From positions 62,001 through 126,000 of the forward strand of contig CADBSV010000044.1 of the NCBI GenBank assembly GCA_902797435.1: a DNA stretch of 64,000 nt, read 5' to 3'. Both the position numbers and the translations under genes were made by a program. This stretch comes from an uncultured Bacteroidia bacterium (GTDB lineage Bacteria; Bacteroidota; Bacteroidia; Bacteroidales; UBA932). Shown here one piece after another: positions 63,472-64,000 of this stretch; positions within the stretch are counted from its first letter, which is position 1, and every line of letters starts with the position of its first letter. Under the pieces are notes generated by a model. That model did no database searches. It was given only the letters and a program-made list of their open reading frames with translations, and was not told the origin of the DNA.

Positions 63472-64000
63472 ATGGAAGAAGAAAAAAAGCTCGTGCCGTT
63501 CAGGCTCTGCACACTCGAAGACACATATCCCTGGGGAAGCGAAATCTGGAATCTTGCCGACCTGGGCTGGAGGGATACCGCCGTACGGGACGGCTGGCTG
63601 GCCGGCAATATGATGGGCGAGGTGATGGAGACCTACCTCGACCGCATCACCGGAGACGGCGCATTCGACTGGTACGGGCTGCAGTTCCCCTTCTGTATCA
63701 AAACCTTGCACATTGACGGCAGGATGCCCCTTACGGTTTGTCCCGATGACGAACTGGCAAGGGAGCGATACGATTCCCTCGGCAAGGAGAAGTTCTGGTA
63801 CGTGCTGGATGCAGCTCCGGGAGCCAAGGTTTTGGCTGGTCTTCGCCGCGACGTTTCCGCAGCAGGATTCCTCGCGGCCTGCGAAGACGGGAGCATAGAA
63901 GGTATTATGAACCAGGCTCCGGTAAAGGCCGGAAGCTACTATCATATTCCTGCAGGAACGCCTCATTGCCTCTTGGGAAAGGCTACGGTTCTGGAAATCA
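63472..64000 (+). CDS. manA: Class I mannose-6-phosphate isomerase (3' end outside window)
   Basis: The frame is open to the window edge (176 codons seen). The pattern is type I PMI: WGSEIWNLADL near residue 15, QFPFCIKTLHIDG, ELARERYDSLGKEKFWYVLD and IPAGTPHCLLG, which carry the expected later metal-binding Glu and His positions. In the first metal-binding motif, family members read QVHPDDE, whereas here it is TVCPDDE, so the His is a Cys and the Gln a Thr. The enzyme interconverts mannose-6-phosphate and fructose-6-phosphate; the changed ligand leaves activity or metal in doubt. It is divergent from the DJ-1 gene. Confidence 0.85.
   Translation, partial: MEEEKKLVPFRLCTLEDTYPWGSEIWNLADLGWRDTAVRDGWLAGNMMGEVMETYLDRITGDGAFDWYGLQFPFCIKTLHIDGRMPLTVCPDDELARERYDSLGKEKFWYVLDAAPGAKVLAGLRRDVSAAGFLAACEDGSIEGIMNQAPVKAGSYYHIPAGTPHCLLGKATVLEI

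Noticed and set aside
1..64000. tRNA or rRNA genes
   Set aside because: The few gaps longer than 100 bases were read on both strands and show no cloverleaf or rRNA-like sequence.

Overview
The window reads as chromosome from a fairly GC-rich member of the Bacteroidales (Bacteroidota). The evidence is repeated TAnnTTTG promoter boxes a few bases ahead of start codons, no obvious Shine-Dalgarno signals, a TonB-dependent receptor paired with a DUF4249 lipoprotein, lipoproteins with short lipoboxes, a TPR-less nucleoside kinase, a short Lys-type phosphoglycerate dehydrogenase, and a hut pathway built on FtcD. I cannot name the genus. Coding density is high; no rRNA, tRNA or CRISPR array was found.

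Layout. 1-12.3 kb: end of a MATE transporter, U32 protein, S41 protease, rdgB, recO, a small lipoprotein, a tricorn-like protease, a DMT exporter and uvrA. 12.3-22.8 kb: nucleoside kinase, a 51/52-bp tandem-repeat array, an fRMsr-like GAF protein, a lipid-anchored hydrolase, an MBL hydrolase, two tandem deoxynucleoside kinases, an acyl-CoA synthetase, a sugar MFS permease with a ROK kinase, and an FKBP lipoprotein closed by a strong terminator. 22.8-35.6 kb: a solo copy of the same repeat, a pRiA4b-like acidic protein, YigZ, serC-serA-DUF1015-recQ, the opposing SIMPL-dnaG-metG operon, and a PAP2 protein with an internal minisatellite. 35.6-38 kb: a REP/RAYT element with ~100-bp inverted repeats, a frameshifted RAYT transposase and an NtrC-type regulator lacking its DNA-binding domain. 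38-46.7 kb: dnaX, lptB, ftcD-hutU-hutH. 46.7-61.2 kb is the accessory part: a divergent regulator/kinase pair, a structured leader RNA, a 1517-residue coiled-coil/LRR lipoprotein with a foreign-looking 3' end, AT-rich orphan genes, an outer-membrane cluster with TonB receptor, and an AlbA/Schlafen-like gene with palindromic flanks. 61.2-64 kb: hutI, an S4 RNA-binding protein, a DJ-1 protein and the start of a mannose-6-phosphate isomerase.

How genes work together. HutH, HutU, HutI and FtcD together take histidine to glutamate, but hutI sits 15 kb from the others. SerA and SerC make phosphoserine from 3-phosphoglycerate. The MFS permease and ROK kinase look like an uptake-phosphorylation pair. 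UvrA, RecO, RecQ, DnaG and DnaX cover repair and replication.

The most unusual signal is upstream of the giant lipoprotein gene (48.5-48.8 kb): one RNA strand that can pair either with an upstream arm to form a long hairpin or with a downstream arm followed by seven T's, i.e. an attenuator-like switch that I do not recognise from a known family. Second are the GC-rich tandem array with its solo copy and the REP/RAYT locus.
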